In this document: positions 34,831 to 43,124 of the stretch, one piece after another
Numbering within the stretch: position 1 is the first letter of the stretch
Layout: the number at the start of each line of letters is the position of its first letter
DNA from: Pseudomonadota bacterium
GTDB lineage: Bacteria; Pseudomonadota; Gammaproteobacteria; Pseudomonadales; Moraxellaceae
DNA: 43,124 bases
Reading direction: 5' to 3'
Assembly (NCBI GenBank): GCA_021804485.1
Contig: JAJZHM010000006.1
Coordinates: 1 to 43,124 of the forward strand
Program-made: the position numbers and the translations under genes
Notes under the pieces: model-generated
The model's database searches: none
What the model was told of the DNA's origin: nothing
What the model saw: only the letters and a program-made list of their open reading frames with translations

Positions 34831-35350
34831 TGTTCCAGGTCCGACGACTGTCTTCAACCGCCAACAGCAGTCCCTGCAAACCCTCTTCGAGCTGAATACG
34901 CATCGTGTCTCCAAGACGGGCATACATCTGCTTGATCCGTTCCCGAAGCAGTGGCAAAACCTCTTGAATAATAGCAAGGCCATGATCAGTCAGAGAAAGA
35001 TCAATTCGCCGGCGATCAGCAGCATTCGTGACCCGTTTTGCCAAATCCCGACCAACCAGTTCATCACAAAGACGCGTCATGTTGGAGCGGGTTTCACCCA
35101 TGTTGTCGCACAATTCAGAAGGATTGATCGCATCATCACGACTGTACATCATGACCATGATCAGATAGCTTTTGTAGCAAAGCCCATAGGGCTTAAGCAA
35201 ATCCGACAGGGTGTCCGCAATCAGGCAACTGCAATGCTTGATCAGCAGATTGATGCGAATGACACCAAGTTCCTCACCCGTGGCCCGGCGATGTGCCCGA
35301 GCAACCAGATTTTCAGTGTCGTTAAAACTATGTTTGGTTGAATTATTCAT
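34820..35350 (-). CDS. MarR-family transcriptional regulator
   Basis: About 176 aa. The winged helix-turn-helix includes INPSELCDNMGETRSNMTRLCDELVGRDLAKRVTNAADRRRIDLSLTDHG, where the DRR-R wing is typical of MarR. It is the first gene of the oprM-emrA-emrB operon, so it most likely represses this pump and is relieved by a pump substrate. ATG 35350 has a weak Shine-Dalgarno; a TTG at 35395 is a possible longer start. The promoter faces that of rluA; ATCTTTGC occurs twice in the region between (near 35359 and 35432), of uncertain meaning. Confidence 0.9.
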   Translation of the reverse strand: MNNSTKHSFNDTENLVARAHRRATGEELGVIRINLLIKHCSCLIADTLSDLLKPYGLCYKSYLIMVMMYSRDDAINPSELCDNMGETRSNMTRLCDELVGRDLAKRVTNAADRRRIDLSLTDHGLAIIQEVLPLLRERIKQMYARLGDTMRIQLEEGLQGLLLAVEDSRRTWNNEG

Positions 35351-35467
35351 TAATGTATTATCTTTGCCTAAAGTCGATCTGTCAAATGTTTTCAAGGCAT
35401 ACGAGCCAATATTCCTGCTTTTTACTGCTCATGATCTTTGCTAAACTGACGTATTGCGGAGGTCAGT

Positions 35468-36100
35468 GTGGATACAGGAATCAGCATAGTATATCAGGAT
35501 GAATACCTTCTCGTGGTTGACAAACCTGCCGGATTACTCAGTGTTCCTGGAAGACTTCCAGAAAATTTTGACAGTGTGGCCCTTCGCCTCAAAAATCATG
35601 TGCACGCGCAAGCGCGTATTGTACATCGACTTGACTGTGACACCTCGGGAATCATGGTCCTGGCATTGGATGCAGACAGCCACCGTGAACTGAGTCGACA
35701 GTTTCATGATCGCGAAGTTGCCAAGATATACGAGGCTCTGGTCTTCGGGGCTCCGCAAGCTAATGAGGGTGAAATCAATCTTCCCTTGCGTTATGATGCG
35801 GATCGAAAACCTCGGCATTGTGTTGACCACGTACAGGGCAAACCGGCCCAGACCTTTTGGAAAGTCCTTGATCGTGCGCCCCTGTTCACTCGTGTTGAAC
35901 TCAGACCCTACACGGGTCGGTCACATCAGCTGCGGGTGCATATGCTTTCCCTTGGCCACCCCATGCTGGGCGACAGCCTTTATGCTGATGGACTGGCCCT
36001 TGCCGCTGCTGCGCGTCTTTGCCTGCATGCCCGAGAACTACAGATTACCCATCCGGGATCAGGACAAAGCATGACGTTCTTTTCACCTACTCCTTTCTAA
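35468..36100 (+). CDS. rluA: pseudouridine synthase RluA
   Basis: Makes pseudouridine at 23S rRNA position 746 and tRNA position 32 in E. coli. 210 aa. The catalytic motif HRLDCDTSGIMVLAL holds the nucleophilic Asp near residue 58. Other conserved stretches are LLVVDKPAGLLSVPGR at the start, AKIYEALVFG, and RPYTGRSHQLRVHMLSLGHPMLGDSLYA. The start is GTG 35468, preceded by GGAGG. rapA follows 10 nt downstream, which supports RluA over other members of the family. Confidence 0.93.
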   Translation: MDTGISIVYQDEYLLVVDKPAGLLSVPGRLPENFDSVALRLKNHVHAQARIVHRLDCDTSGIMVLALDADSHRELSRQFHDREVAKIYEALVFGAPQANEGEINLPLRYDADRKPRHCVDHVQGKPAQTFWKVLDRAPLFTRVELRPYTGRSHQLRVHMLSLGHPMLGDSLYADGLALAAAARLCLHARELQITHPGSGQSMTFFSPTPF

Positions 36101-36110
36101 CCGGTGCGCT

Positions 36111-38888
36111 ATGAACGAACTTCCCAAAATCGGCCAACGCTGGATCAGCGAATCTGATGTTGAACTCGGCCTTGGTCTGGTCGTTGACGTTGATGAACGC
36201 ACTGCAACGCTTCTTTTTCCTGCCGTTGAAGACTCGCGTGTTTATTCATTGCGGAACCTGAGTATTGCCCGGATTCGATTTGCACCAGGCGACCGGCTTG
36301 AGTCCATTGATGGACGTGCCATCGTGGTGGATGAAGTTACCGAGTTTAAGGGCGTTCTGACCTATCACGGACATGAGACTGATGGTCGCAAGACATCCCT
36401 TGTTGAAACCCGACTGATTCACCAGATTCATCTTGCTCGCCCAGAGATCCGGATGCTGGCCGGCCAGATTGATGAACTGGGCTGGTACGATCTGCGTTTC
36501 GACGCGTTGCAGCATCAGCAGAAGTGGCTCGGTCACCCCTGTCGTGGTCTGATCGGTCCAAGAATTGACCTGTTACCTCATCAGCTTTATGTCGCTCATG
36601 AGGCTGGGCGCCGACATGCCCCTCGGGTCCTGCTTGCCGATGAAGTTGGTCTTGGCAAGACCATCGAAGCAGGACTCATTATCCACCGGCAATTGCAGGA
36701 TGAACGTATTAGTCGCGTTCTGATCGTTGTACCCCAGGCCCTGCAGATTCAGTGGATGGTGGAATTATTGCGCCGTTTTCAGCTGCGCTTTAGTCTGATG
36801 GACAAGGATCGCCTTGAGGCAGAAGAGCAATCCAGTGGAGGCAATCCCTTTGAGCAGGAACTGCTCATGCTGCTCAGCCTTGAACTGTTGGTCGAATCAA
36901 TCCCGGTACAGAACTGGCTGCTCGAGGCGAGCATTGACATGCTGGTTGTGGACGAGGCCCACCACCTTTACTGGAATGATGAGCAGCCATCTCCTGCCTA
37001 CCAGCAGATTGAACAGCTGGCCCGAAAAATCCCATCAGTTCTGCTGCTTTCCGCCACGCCAGAACAACTGGAGCCCATGGGTCATTTTGCAAGGTTGCGT
37101 TTGCTGGATCCAGACTGCTTCGCCTCTGCCGATCAGATCAAGTTGCGCCACCAGGCATTAGCGACTGTTGCAGACCTAGCAGTATTCCTTAACGACCCGG
37201 AACAACACATTGATGCTGAACATCAACGGCTGCTGGCTCAATTTCTGCCCGAATACACAGACCTAGAGCATACACCAGCCAACCGGCAATTATGGCTGGA
37301 TGCCCTGCTGGATCGGCACGGTACAGGACGGGTATTGTTCCGTAATACCCGCAAGACGGTACAAGGCTTTAAGGTGCGTCATTTGCACCAACATAAATTT
37401 GAATCAACACCAACAGAACACTTTCCTCATGACCGACTGATCGCGTTACTGGCTCTTCTGCAAACGCTTCGGCATGATAAAGTCCTGCTGATTACCCAGC
37501 ACGTCGCTGATGCGGAAATCATGGAGCGCTTTTTGCGCGTGCAGAAAGGATTTCGCACCTCGCTTTTCCATGAAGGCATGTCCCTGATTGAACGTGATCG
37601 CGCTGCTGCCTACTTTGCTGAATCCGATCAGGGTGCCCAGATCATGATCTGCTCTGAGATTGGCGGTGAAGGACGTAATTTCCAGTTTTGTCATCATCTG
37701 ATCATGCTTGATCTGCCTGATGATCCCAATCTGCTCGAACAACGTATTGGCCGTCTGGATCGTATTGGACAACACGAGGATATCCAGATTCATGTTTTTA
37801 TCAACGATACGGAACATGGGGCCTTTGAAGAAGAAAACCGTCGAGTCGACTGGTTCCATCGTGGTCTGAATGCCTTCGAGCAGATCTGCCAGTCAGCCAG
37901 TCAACTGGTTCAGCTTCTTGGTGCGGAACGTGCATCCTGTCTGCATGCACCCCAGGAACAATGGGAAGCCTTTATTCAGAGAACCCATCAGCAACGCCAA
38001 GCTCTTGATGCACTGATGCATGAAGGTCGTGACCGCCTTCTGGAACTGACCTCCTGTCGCAACCATGTCGCCGGGCAGTTGCGCGAATCACTGCAGACGA
38101 TGGACGAGGATAGCAGCCTGCGCCACTTTCTCGAACAGTTCTTTGACCGATTTGGCCTTGACCTTGAAGAACATGGTGATGAAGATGTCTGGCTGCTCCG
38201 TCCGGCTGAACACCGGATGATTCAGCCCCTCCCTGGATTTGATGAAGAGGGCATGACACTGACCTGGAGCCGAAAAAAAGCCCTGATTCGGGAAGACATT
38301 CACTTTCTTAGCTGGGAACATCCACTGGTTCGCTCCTGTATCGACATGCTGGTTACTACCGAACTAGGCAACAGCAGTTTGGCCTGGATTGTGAACCCTG
38401 CACTCCCCGCTGGTACCATACTCTTGGAAATGCTGTTCTTGCCTGACATCCAGTTGCCTGCATCCTTAAAGGCATTGATGGACAATTCTGCCGGTTTTAT
38501 CCGGATTTTGCTGGATGGCGACGGACGGACGTTATCTGACCGGGTCAATCACGCCACTCTGCGCCGGCAGTTACGCGGCATGGAACGCAGCAAGGCCCGT
38601 CAACTGATTCATCAGAATCACCTTCGTATTCAGGAACGGGTGGCACAAGCCAGTCAGTTGGCTGCCCGGAAGTGGCAAGAACAGCGCGCCTCCATGCTTG
38701 CCTCACTCGAAAACCATTGCGCTTTTGAGAAGAACCGGCTGCGATCGTTGCAAATGATTAACCCGAGTGTCCGTGAAGACGAAATCACCCACTTCGACAC
38801 AAGCCTTGAACAGGCGCGCTATGCCTTGCAGCATGTTGAACCAAGTTTGCACGCCATCAGGATGATGGTCGCGGCCCCTGTTTCATGA
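36111..38888 (+). CDS. rapA: RNA polymerase-associated ATPase RapA (HepA)
   Basis: SWI2/SNF2-type ATPase that binds RNA polymerase and recycles it after transcription. 925 aa (E. coli 968). N-terminal RNAP-binding Tudor-like domains are present (GQRWISESDVELGLGLVVDVDERTATLLFPA). Walker A ADEVGLGKT lies at residues 176-184 and the DEAH box at 281-284. The second RecA domain carries ICSEIGGEGRNFQFCHHLIMLDLPDDPNLLEQRIGRLDRIGQ. The C-terminal half (from ~560) is RapA-specific and somewhat shorter than in E. coli. It is probably co-transcribed with rluA. The last 32 bp overlap the convergent gene. Confidence 0.96.
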   Translation: MNELPKIGQRWISESDVELGLGLVVDVDERTATLLFPAVEDSRVYSLRNLSIARIRFAPGDRLESIDGRAIVVDEVTEFKGVLTYHGHETDGRKTSLVETRLIHQIHLARPEIRMLAGQIDELGWYDLRFDALQHQQKWLGHPCRGLIGPRIDLLPHQLYVAHEAGRRHAPRVLLADEVGLGKTIEAGLIIHRQLQDERISRVLIVVPQALQIQWMVELLRRFQLRFSLMDKDRLEAEEQSSGGNPFEQELLMLLSLELLVESIPVQNWLLEASIDMLVVDEAHHLYWNDEQPSPAYQQIEQLARKIPSVLLLSATPEQLEPMGHFARLRLLDPDCFASADQIKLRHQALATVADLAVFLNDPEQHIDAEHQRLLAQFLPEYTDLEHTPANRQLWLDALLDRHGTGRVLFRNTRKTVQGFKVRHLHQHKFESTPTEHFPHDRLIALLALLQTLRHDKVLLITQHVADAEIMERFLRVQKGFRTSLFHEGMSLIERDRAAAYFAESDQGAQIMICSEIGGEGRNFQFCHHLIMLDLPDDPNLLEQRIGRLDRIGQHEDIQIHVFINDTEHGAFEEENRRVDWFHRGLNAFEQICQSASQLVQLLGAERASCLHAPQEQWEAFIQRTHQQRQALDALMHEGRDRLLELTSCRNHVAGQLRESLQTMDEDSSLRHFLEQFFDRFGLDLEEHGDEDVWLLRPAEHRMIQPLPGFDEEGMTLTWSRKKALIREDIHFLSWEHPLVRSCIDMLVTTELGNSSLAWIVNPALPAGTILLEMLFLPDIQLPASLKALMDNSAGFIRILLDGDGRTLSDRVNHATLRRQLRGMERSKARQLIHQNHLRIQERVAQASQLAARKWQEQRASMLASLENHCAFEKNRLRSLQMINPSVREDEITHFDTSLEQARYALQHVEPSLHAIRMMVAAPVS

Positions 38889-39756
38889 ATGGCATGAACT
38901 GTTCCCAGAACGCATCATAGGCATGGATAATGAGCAATGCCTGGCGCATAAAGGCTGCTTCGTCAGGCTTGTCAAAAAAGTACCAAGATTCAATAAAATG
39001 TTGCACCAGAGCACTATTTTCACGCGCTACTAGCAGCATGGTATCAAAAAAACGTAATCCCGGAACGGGCAGATCGGTATCCTGACAACGTTCCACCGAA
39101 TGACGCAAACGCAGACTGACATCGTTACTCAGGGCATTTTCCAGCACATACATGGTAGCCAGGGCTATGGACAATTCATCATTAAGGTAATCCTGTTCGA
39201 TCACCCGACACAACTGCCGGGTTGCAGCTTGAGCATGACGCATGTCCGGCATCAGGACACCCAACTCCGGCAAAAGACTCTGGCACGATTCCCACCAGCC
39301 ATGAACCTGATCATTGGTACGTAACAACAGCTCAGCCGGGTTGGGCTGTTCCTTGGGAGCCTGCCAGACACCCGAACCCTCATGGTCATAACTGAGTTGC
39401 CGGCGCACGGTCATCACCGGAGACTCGGCCAGACGAGCCCAGCGCGAGTCCCCCAGCATCTCAATCATCAATTGCTGACGGGACAGCATCATCTGGCTGA
39501 TGACCAGTGACCATTGCGGCAAGAACCAAGGTAGCAGCTGACGAGTACCTTCATCATGATCCAGCAATTCTAGAACCGGATTATTGACGACACAGACATG
39601 ACGGGACAACTCTTCGTTCAAAAGCCCCTGAAAAGCAACAAACCGACTCAACAGACGTCCACTTAAACGTCGGTCTCCCACGACGTTCAGCCGGGGCACA
39701 CTCACCCAAGCCACGCTGTGGTCGGGTCGCTGAGAGGGTTCACGTGATAAAGTCAT
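38857..39756 (-). CDS. protein of unknown function, mostly helical
   Basis: 299 aa, no signal peptide, no recognisable motif. The sequence is rich in Leu, Gln, Arg and Trp (LLPWFLPQWSLVISQMMLSRQQLMIEMLG; IIHAYDAFWEQFMPFMKQG), suggesting an all-helical soluble fold, possibly related to heme-oxygenase/TenA-like folds; this is a guess. It overlaps the end of rapA by 32 bp on the other strand. ATG 39756 starts it, with no close Shine-Dalgarno. The codon use resembles the neighbouring genes, so it is likely real and resident. Confidence 0.7.
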   Translation of the reverse strand: MTLSREPSQRPDHSVAWVSVPRLNVVGDRRLSGRLLSRFVAFQGLLNEELSRHVCVVNNPVLELLDHDEGTRQLLPWFLPQWSLVISQMMLSRQQLMIEMLGDSRWARLAESPVMTVRRQLSYDHEGSGVWQAPKEQPNPAELLLRTNDQVHGWWESCQSLLPELGVLMPDMRHAQAATRQLCRVIEQDYLNDELSIALATMYVLENALSNDVSLRLRHSVERCQDTDLPVPGLRFFDTMLLVARENSALVQHFIESWYFFDKPDEAAFMRQALLIIHAYDAFWEQFMPFMKQGPRPSS

Positions 39757-40147
39757 AGGCCGTATAATTCAGGACTGTATGCATTGACGATAGTTGCAAA
39801 TGGCTGAAACGCAACACCGCTGAGCGTGTCCTTCATTCATCATTAATGATCAGTAGACTATTTCGGACGCATCTGAGCCAACTATAGTCATTCACCATGA
39901 CAAAGCTGAAATCATCTGGACCAACAATCAATAGCAAAATGAATTTCCATAGAATTTAAGAAGATTTGATCATGTGTTCATTTATTCAGGTTAAATCAGC
40001 ACCCACCGCCACTGCACATTGTCATCATTGGCGAACAACACCTTATCTGTAACAAATCATGAACACTTTTTAACCATTCCCTTGAAATAGACAAGGGGCA
40101 AGCGCGCAACTCGGCGAGCACAGACCTTATCTAAGGCCCATTGGCGG
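39757..40147. other. intergenic region before the AlbA_2-ParA module
   Basis: About 390 bp without a gene. It includes ATCATTAATGAT, a 12-bp palindrome at 39839-39850, and a hairpin CCCTTG/CAAGGG near 40080-40096 that may end the parA transcript. No repeats or attachment sites are evident. Confidence 0.5.
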
Positions 40148-41167
40148 TTAGGAATCAAGTCCCGTTGTGTTTTTAACACCTGTCACCCATAAACCCGTAC
40201 ACGCAGCAAGTGCAGTAACAAGTGCGGAAAAGTCATTATGGCATTGCTGCACATTGGATTGATGCGCACCAATTGCTCCATCGGCATAGGTCAGACTAAA
40301 CATAGGTTTGCGAGCTTCCATTGCCATTGGCATAAGACTTCGATAATGCTTCATGCGATAAATCTGATGGTCATCGGACCCAGTGCCACAATTCCCTTCC
40401 CCCAAGACACTTTCACGGTAGACTAGCGGCAACCTTGCATGCCTCTTGGCATAAGCCTTGGTGGGCCTGCCATAACGTTCTGCATGTTGCATCAGTACAT
40501 ACCCTACCGGATTCATGCTGCCTTGCGGCATCTCCCCAAGATTGCGTGGCGCTTGGGAAGATGCCGCCGCCCAAGTGCTGCGCCACTTCCGCAACGTGGG
40601 CCCTAGGTTTTTTAAACCTTGCAGTGAAAGCAAATCCGGTGCTACGGGCATGACCACATGACTGGATGCCAACAGTGCTGAGCGATTGATGGCCCCAAGA
40701 TTTGGTCCAACATCCAGCAATACCGCATCAGCTTGATGTCGCTTCGCTGCATCAGCAATCACCCGCCAAAACGCCGTAGTGACACGAAAAGCACGCTCAC
40801 GCCCTTCGAGGCAACGAGGCCATTCAGTTGAAAGGTCATCCTCGATACGTGACAGTGCCAGATCACCGACCAGCAATCCAAGGCGGTCGCTTAATGGCTC
40901 AATATGCACGGGCTGCACGTCGCCTGTACCATCAAACAAGGGAGCGAGCGCGCCAAAAATCGTGAGCGGATGATGATCATCATCCGGCCATAACTCCTCA
41001 AGCCTGCATTCATCCAAGGCCATGATGGACAGGTTTGACTGGGGATCGAGATCTACTGCCAACACACGCACACCCAACTCGGCAAACATGAAGGAGCAGT
41101 GATAGACCAATGAAGTCTTGCCCACCCCCCCTTTGTTGTTGAAAAACGCAATATGGGCTGCTGTCAT
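40148..41167 (-). CDS. ParA-family ATPase
   Basis: 339 aa MinD/ParA P-loop ATPase. Deviant Walker A: FNNKGGVGKTSLV (residues ~8-20). The A' box reads AVDLDPQSNLS and Walker B ADAVLLDVGPNLGAINRSAL. There is no N-terminal helix-turn-helix, and no parB gene or parS site is adjacent, so a role in plasmid partition is not indicated. It overlaps the preceding AlbA_2 gene by 4 nt (ATGA), so the two are translationally coupled and probably act together. What they position or regulate is unknown. Confidence 0.9.
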   Translation of the reverse strand: MTAAHIAFFNNKGGVGKTSLVYHCSFMFAELGVRVLAVDLDPQSNLSIMALDECRLEELWPDDDHHPLTIFGALAPLFDGTGDVQPVHIEPLSDRLGLLVGDLALSRIEDDLSTEWPRCLEGRERAFRVTTAFWRVIADAAKRHQADAVLLDVGPNLGAINRSALLASSHVVMPVAPDLLSLQGLKNLGPTLRKWRSTWAAASSQAPRNLGEMPQGSMNPVGYVLMQHAERYGRPTKAYAKRHARLPLVYRESVLGEGNCGTGSDDHQIYRMKHYRSLMPMAMEARKPMFSLTYADGAIGAHQSNVQQCHNDFSALVTALAACTGLWVTGVKNTTGLDS

Positions 41168-42366
41168 AAATCCATTCCCTGTATAATTGCAGCCACAACA
41201 CTGGGCTGGACTTCAAAGCGCAGCCGCGATCCGAGTGCTTTACGAGCTATGGCAATACCTGCACCAAACCTCTGCACATAGCCCAGAGCTCGCAGCGATT
41301 CAGCCAAATTGGGGTTGCGATAGTCAGTAATGCCCGGCTGCCCAAAGTTCTCAGGAGTCACACTACCGAACGGTCCACCAGGGTTATGAATTTCAATACG
41401 ATCATCGAACCAGTACACCCGAACAGGGGTATTCGTTGCCTCATAACTGCGATGCATACAGGCATTACGTACCAATTGGCGCAAGGCATCCAGTGGATAA
41501 GTTTCACTACGATCCTCAGTAGCAACATCGTGGAAACGGACGCTCCGCAAGTTATGCACAGCAAGCTTTTCTTCCAGCCGCCGAATCTGATCGGCCACGG
41601 TACCATGAATAGACTCACTATCCACCACTGGCGCAGTCAGATCATCACCAGCCAGCCGCAGAAATTGCGTATAAGCCCCTGGCAACCAATCGGAGGGGGA
41701 CTTGCCGATTACCAGCAATCCCAGAGTCGTAGGTGTTGGCTCTTCTTCACCCAGGATCATCTTCGTGGCGGCTAACCTCTGTTCATAGCTGCGCCCATTG
41801 GAATCCAACACATCACGCGCCACCAGTGCAGGCAGATACTCTTGTTCAAATCGCAGCCGATCAAGCTCCGTCAGAGCAGCATCATGCACCGGCTGTACAT
41901 CAAAAGGGCGGTCATGATGACGACGACGCTCATTCAGAATGCGCTCATCCTGTGCTGTCGCCAGTCCTCGGCGCGGCCCCCAACGTACATGAATACGTCC
42001 CTGGTAGCGGACAGGGGGGGAATCACAAGGCAAGACCGTAACGACCGCCACCTCGCCACCTCGTAACAAGCGCTTTTCAACAAATAAAGAGGGCGGTGGC
42101 ACGATATTCCCATCGGTCTTAATGCCGGCGAGGCTCAGTAATAATTCATCGCTAACCTTAAAACCAGGCATTATGGTTCCGTTGTCGTGCACGCCAATCA
42201 GAACCACGCCCGGTGCACCATGCCCTGCCAGGTCATTAGCAAAAGCACAGACAGCCTCTCGCACTTTCTTAGACGATTCTCCCTGAAATAACTGCTTGCG
42301 CTCCACAAAATCTGACTCAAGGTCAGTCATCATGGTTTCCAGTTGTAGGTCACTGTAATGATTCAT
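41164..42366 (-). CDS. AlbA_2 (Schlafen-like) protein with C-terminal HATPase domain
   Basis: About 400 aa. The N-terminal AlbA_2 domain reads LESDFVERKQLFQGESSKKVREAVCAFANDLAGHGAPGVVLIGVHDNG (residues ~16-65), a putative nucleic-acid-binding fold. The C-terminus is an HATPase_c_4-like ATP-binding domain: YPLDALRQLVRNACMHRSYEATNTPVRVYWFDDRIEIHNPGG...ITDYRNPNLAESLRALGYVQRFGAGI. Proteins of this group are usually called ATP-dependent transcriptional regulators. Start ATG 42366 is preferred for the GGAG 9 nt upstream; ATGs at 42381 and 42387 are also in frame. First gene of the pair with ParA. Confidence 0.82.
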   Translation of the reverse strand: MNHYSDLQLETMMTDLESDFVERKQLFQGESSKKVREAVCAFANDLAGHGAPGVVLIGVHDNGTIMPGFKVSDELLLSLAGIKTDGNIVPPPSLFVEKRLLRGGEVAVVTVLPCDSPPVRYQGRIHVRWGPRRGLATAQDERILNERRRHHDRPFDVQPVHDAALTELDRLRFEQEYLPALVARDVLDSNGRSYEQRLAATKMILGEEEPTPTTLGLLVIGKSPSDWLPGAYTQFLRLAGDDLTAPVVDSESIHGTVADQIRRLEEKLAVHNLRSVRFHDVATEDRSETYPLDALRQLVRNACMHRSYEATNTPVRVYWFDDRIEIHNPGGPFGSVTPENFGQPGITDYRNPNLAESLRALGYVQRFGAGIAIARKALGSRLRFEVQPSVVAAIIQGMDL

Positions 42367-42468
42367 TACGACAGACTCCATCGTCATCGAGCAGCGAACC
42401 TTGCTGCTCACGTGCCGCTGCCTACTTCCTGTCACACCCCACGAACAGGACCCACCAGACAGATTGCT

Positions 42469-42503
42469 GGTATCATGCAATTATACATAATTATCATGAT
42501 ACC
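42469..42503. promoter_or_regulatory. 35-bp near-palindromic operator covering a -10 box
   Basis: The outer arms GGTATCATG (42469-42477) and CATGATACC (42495-42503) are perfect inverted repeats. The inner arms AATTAT (42479-42484) and ATAATT (42487-42492) are too. On the - strand the centre contains TATAAT (42485-42480), the probable -10 of the AlbA_2-ParA operon, ~100 nt before ATG 42366. It is probably autoregulatory. No -35 consensus is visible. Confidence 0.6.
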
Positions 42504-42685
42504 GTTTTTTGCTGCAAGTGTTTGCTCCTTTCCCATAACTGTGTTTGGCCTTTTCTGAACCTCAGGCTTTCAGTCTGTTGGATGTTGATCAAGACCACTG
42601 TGTCATCCCCACCCACCGTTCTGTCAATTTGTCCAAATCAGACTACAATGAAAGGCAAAGATCATCAGACTCTCAGGTCCACTCC

Positions 42686-43124
42686 ATGCCTCAACTCATT
42701 CGGGAAGATGCTGCATTCTATAGTGAAGGTACACTGTGTCGGGCATGGTTTTACCGGCCGGAATCCAACTCTTTTGACCAACGTCCCTGTATTGTCATGG
42801 CGCATGGCCTCGGAGGGACACGCGATGCAGGACTTGAACCCTATGCCGAGTGTTTCGCCAAGGCCGGTTTTTGTGTGCTGCTGTTTGATTACCGATTCCT
42901 AGGTAGTAGTGATGGAACTCCTCGTCAGCTTATTTCGGTCCCTAATCAGTTGGAAGACTGGCAGGCAGCTGTTGCCTATGCACGCCGGATCCGTCATGTT
43001 GATCCCGTTCGGGTGGCTTTGTGGGGATCTTCATTTTCGGGGGGGCATGTTTTGGTGACGGCAGCCCGCGATCCTAGTATTACGGCATTTTCAGCACAAT
43101 GTCCGATGATGGATGGCCTTGTCG
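42686..43124 (+). CDS. alpha/beta hydrolase (partial, runs off the window)
   Basis: 146 codons are visible from ATG 42686. The order MAHGLGGTRDAGLEPYAECFAKAGFCVLLFDYRFLGSSDGTPRQLISVPNQLEDWQAAVAYARR, then DPVRVALWGSSFSGGHVLVTAARDPSITAFSAQCP, is a typical alpha/beta hydrolase: oxyanion HGLGG, the D-Y-R loop, and the nucleophile elbow in WGSSFSGGH, where the Ser is one of the two. It resembles the family annotated as acetylxylan-esterase/dienelactone-type hydrolases. The 3' end lies beyond 43124, so length and catalytic Asp/His are unknown. No strong Shine-Dalgarno. Confidence 0.85.
   Translation, partial: MPQLIREDAAFYSEGTLCRAWFYRPESNSFDQRPCIVMAHGLGGTRDAGLEPYAECFAKAGFCVLLFDYRFLGSSDGTPRQLISVPNQLEDWQAAVAYARRIRHVDPVRVALWGSSFSGGHVLVTAARDPSITAFSAQCPMMDGLV

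Noticed and set aside
40148-41167. Plasmid partition locus
   Set aside because: ParA is present, but no parB, parS-like repeats or replication gene; its partner is an AlbA_2 protein.
42358-42558. + strand ORF across the palindrome 42469-42503
   Set aside because: It covers the promoter/operator region and has no coding signal.

Overview
The window looks like the chromosome of a hydrocarbon-using gammaproteobacterium of medium GC content. The main clues are an rluA-rapA pair (an arrangement known from Gammaproteobacteria), an AlkB alkane hydroxylase divergent from an AraC-type AlkR-like regulator (as in Acinetobacter-like Moraxellaceae), and typical Gram-negative efflux systems. The genus cannot be fixed by reading alone. 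rquA, the rhodoquinone methyltransferase gene, suggests a quinone pool suited to low oxygen.

Layout. 1-1850: sua5 and rquA overlap on the + strand. 1852-7333: an RND efflux operon on the - strand, preceded by a 25-bp palindrome. 7400-9456: accessory DNA, with an IS1595-type transposase remnant, an Rpn/PD-(D/E)XK nuclease gene carrying an in-frame 12-nt repeat array, and a tRNA-like gene with a CAT anticodon interrupted by a group I intron whose 3' half looks damaged. 9457-11267: alanine dehydrogenase and a low-complexity secreted-type protein. 11415-11957: an IS21 IstB remnant. 12111-16723: a TPR/O-GlcNAc-transferase-like protein, the AlkR-like regulator and AlkB. 16960-18728: slyD, a candidate structured RNA and a Fic protein lacking the catalytic histidine. 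18881-22422: OsmC, an iron alcohol dehydrogenase, an SCP2-like protein and a family III CoA-transferase/racemase, which would suit oxidation of alcohols and (branched) acyl-CoAs downstream of AlkB. 22498-27879: an SF1 helicase, an AT-rich gap with two perfect inverted DnaA boxes, a lytic transglycosylase, a porin and a PstS-like protein. 27980-35350: ppsA, then a marR-oprM-emrA-emrB type drug-efflux operon. 35468-39756: rluA, rapA and an unknown gene. 40148-42366: a two-gene AlbA_2/ATPase-ParA module under a 35-bp near-palindrome. 42686-end: a truncated alpha/beta hydrolase.

The least explained elements are the intron-bearing tRNA-like locus (9083-9376), the multi-branched RNA candidate before fic (17546-17737), the AlbA_2-ParA module with its operator, and an RND pump that lacks two of the three classical proton-relay residues. 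Functions come from sequence motifs and family knowledge; no searches or folding programs were run.
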